Positions 6,551 through 6,825 of a DNA stretch of 6,825 bases are shown here, in pieces (the stretch's first letter is position 1; every line of letters begins with the position of its first letter). Position numbers and translations under genes: made by a program. The stretch is taken from NCBI GenBank assembly GCA_900770145.1, contig CAAGJL010000032.1, forward strand, positions 1 to 6,825. The letters are read 5' to 3'. Source of the DNA: Clostridia bacterium (GTDB lineage Bacteria; Bacillota; Clostridia; Oscillospirales; CAG-272). Under the pieces are notes generated by a model. The model worked only from the letters and a program-made list of their open reading frames with translations, was not told where the DNA came from and made no database searches.

Positions 6551-6575
6551 GGCGCGGCAGCGCCTGAGGGATTGT
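6528..6575 (+). repeat. Palindromic repeat unit 1 (plus orientation)
   Basis: This unit has a first hairpin AGCTCCC/GGGAGCT (6528-6534, 6544-6550), a second hairpin GGCGC-GGCA-GCGCC (6551-6564) and the tail TGAGGGATTGT. The same layout with diverged sequence occurs on the opposite strand at 6624-6675. I associate this two-hairpin layout ending in GAGGG-TTGT with dispersed intergenic repeats of clostridia, but cannot check copy number. Confidence 0.55.
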
Positions 6576-6623
6576 AAAAGTTTGAAGTTTACAGAGCAGA
6601 AAAAAAGATAGTTTGTGTCAGGT

Positions 6624-6675
6624 ACAACCCCTCCGCCTCGTTTCACTCGGCACCTCCCCTTACACAGGGGAGGCT
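6624..6675 (-). repeat. Palindromic repeat unit 2 (minus orientation)
   Basis: On the minus strand this unit begins AGCCTCCCCT, forms an 8-bp stem with AGGGGAGG around a 5-base loop (arms at 6666-6673 and 6653-6660) and ends GGAGGGGTTGT. It is a diverged copy of the unit at 6528-6575 in inverted orientation, 48 bases from it. Unlike unit 1 it has no adjoining T-run. Confidence 0.55.
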
Positions 6676-6717
6676 CAGAAGTGCGCCGCCGCGTTGTTGA
6701 AATCAGATTCCTCGCAG

Positions 6718-6743
6718 CGGGCGGATATGGAAATCCGCCCCTG
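6718..6743 (+). repeat. Hairpin repeat of the GGGCGGAT type, copy 1
   Basis: GGGCGGAT (6719-6726) and ATCCGCCC (6733-6740) pair perfectly around ATGGAA. A related hairpin lies on the opposite strand at 6784-6810. Confidence 0.6.
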
Positions 6744-6746
6744 TGG

Positions 6747-6765
6747 AGTTTGTGCGAACATTGCG
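6747..6765 (-). repeat. 19-bp inverted repeat, right copy
   Basis: AGTTTGTGCGAACATTGCG on the plus strand is the exact reverse complement of 6504-6522. It is flanked on the left by the hairpin at 6719-6740. Confidence 0.85.
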
Positions 6766-6783
6766 AGGCGCACCTTACTTCAT

Positions 6784-6810
6784 CGTAGGGGAGGATTCCA
6801 TATCCTCCCG
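6784..6810 (-). repeat. Hairpin repeat of the GGGCGGAT type, copy 2 (inverted)
   Basis: GGGAGGAT (6789-6796) and ATCCTCCC (6802-6809) pair perfectly around TCCAT. Read on the minus strand it aligns with copy 1 (6718-6743) with a paired C-G to A-T change in the stem and one base fewer in the loop. Confidence 0.6.
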
Positions 6811-6825
6811 CCTGACGTAAAGTTA

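Larger units (their letters stand above)
6210..6825. other. Non-coding region with terminators and palindromic repeats
   Basis: No convincing gene is present in these 616 bases. Open frames on the plus strand at 6216-6476 run straight through the terminator and hairpins, have no ribosome site and encode low-complexity peptide with no recognisable family. The content is a small GC hairpin (6221-6238), the agu terminator, a 12-bp hairpin, and a composite inverted-repeat structure reaching the right edge. No regulator, tRNA or transposase is visible. Confidence 0.75.
6448..6825. repeat. Composite imperfect inverted-repeat element, right end cut by window
   Basis: TAACTTTATGTCA (6448-6460) is matched in reverse complement by the last 13 bases of the window (6813-6825) with one mismatch. 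Inside it the similarity continues weakly (GCGGG then GATATG on both arms). It ends in a perfect 19-bp inverted repeat at 6504-6522 and 6747-6765. The left arm is 75 bases and the right arm 79, so the repeats are nearly in register. Each arm has a local hairpin of different sequence. Between the arms lies another inverted pair of hairpin units (6528-6575 and 6624-6675). No transposase is present. It may be a non-autonomous element or several dispersed repeats inserted side by side. Confidence 0.55.

Noticed and set aside
6448..6825. CRISPR array or integron attachment sites
   Set aside because: The repeats are few, mostly inverted, differ in sequence and are not evenly spaced. No cas or integrase gene is present in the window.

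Overview
The window looks like a GC-rich chromosomal stretch (roughly 60% G+C by eye) from an anaerobic Firmicute, probably a gut-type clostridium. Two things suggest this. The agmatine genes stand in the order known from enterococci and other lactic acid bacteria. The 3' non-coding region is packed with short palindromic repeats of a style I associate with Oscillospiraceae-like genomes. This assignment is an inference; there is no rRNA or other marker gene here.

Bases 1-1686 hold the end of a galactose/methyl-galactoside type sugar ABC transporter: the C-terminal part of the ATPase MglA, cut by the left edge, and the complete permease MglC. Only 20 bases later, with no visible terminator or promoter, comes a complete agmatine deiminase pathway on the same strand (1707-6209): putrescine carbamoyltransferase (aguB), an APC-family agmatine/putrescine exchanger (aguD), agmatine deiminase (aguA) and carbamate kinase (aguC). 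Gaps are 20, 8 and 21 bases, and aguA and aguC overlap by 14 bases, so the six genes could be one transcript.

Together the four agu genes form an energy-yielding cycle. Agmatine enters in exchange for putrescine. AguA hydrolyses it to N-carbamoylputrescine and ammonia. AguB phosphorolyses that to putrescine and carbamoyl phosphate. AguC transfers the phosphate to ADP, giving ATP, CO2 and ammonia. The route yields ATP and raises pH. No regulator such as aguR lies in the window.

Bases 6210-6825 (616 bases) have no convincing gene. They hold a strong intrinsic terminator for the agu transcript (6315-6346), a 12-bp perfect hairpin (6379-6415), and a composite inverted-repeat structure from about 6448 to the right edge. 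That structure has a perfect 19-bp inverted repeat at 6504-6522/6747-6765, two pairs of related hairpin units in opposite orientation, and a minus-strand intrinsic terminator (6523-6550). It may be a non-autonomous repeat element or stacked dispersed repeats, and it is the least explained part of the window.
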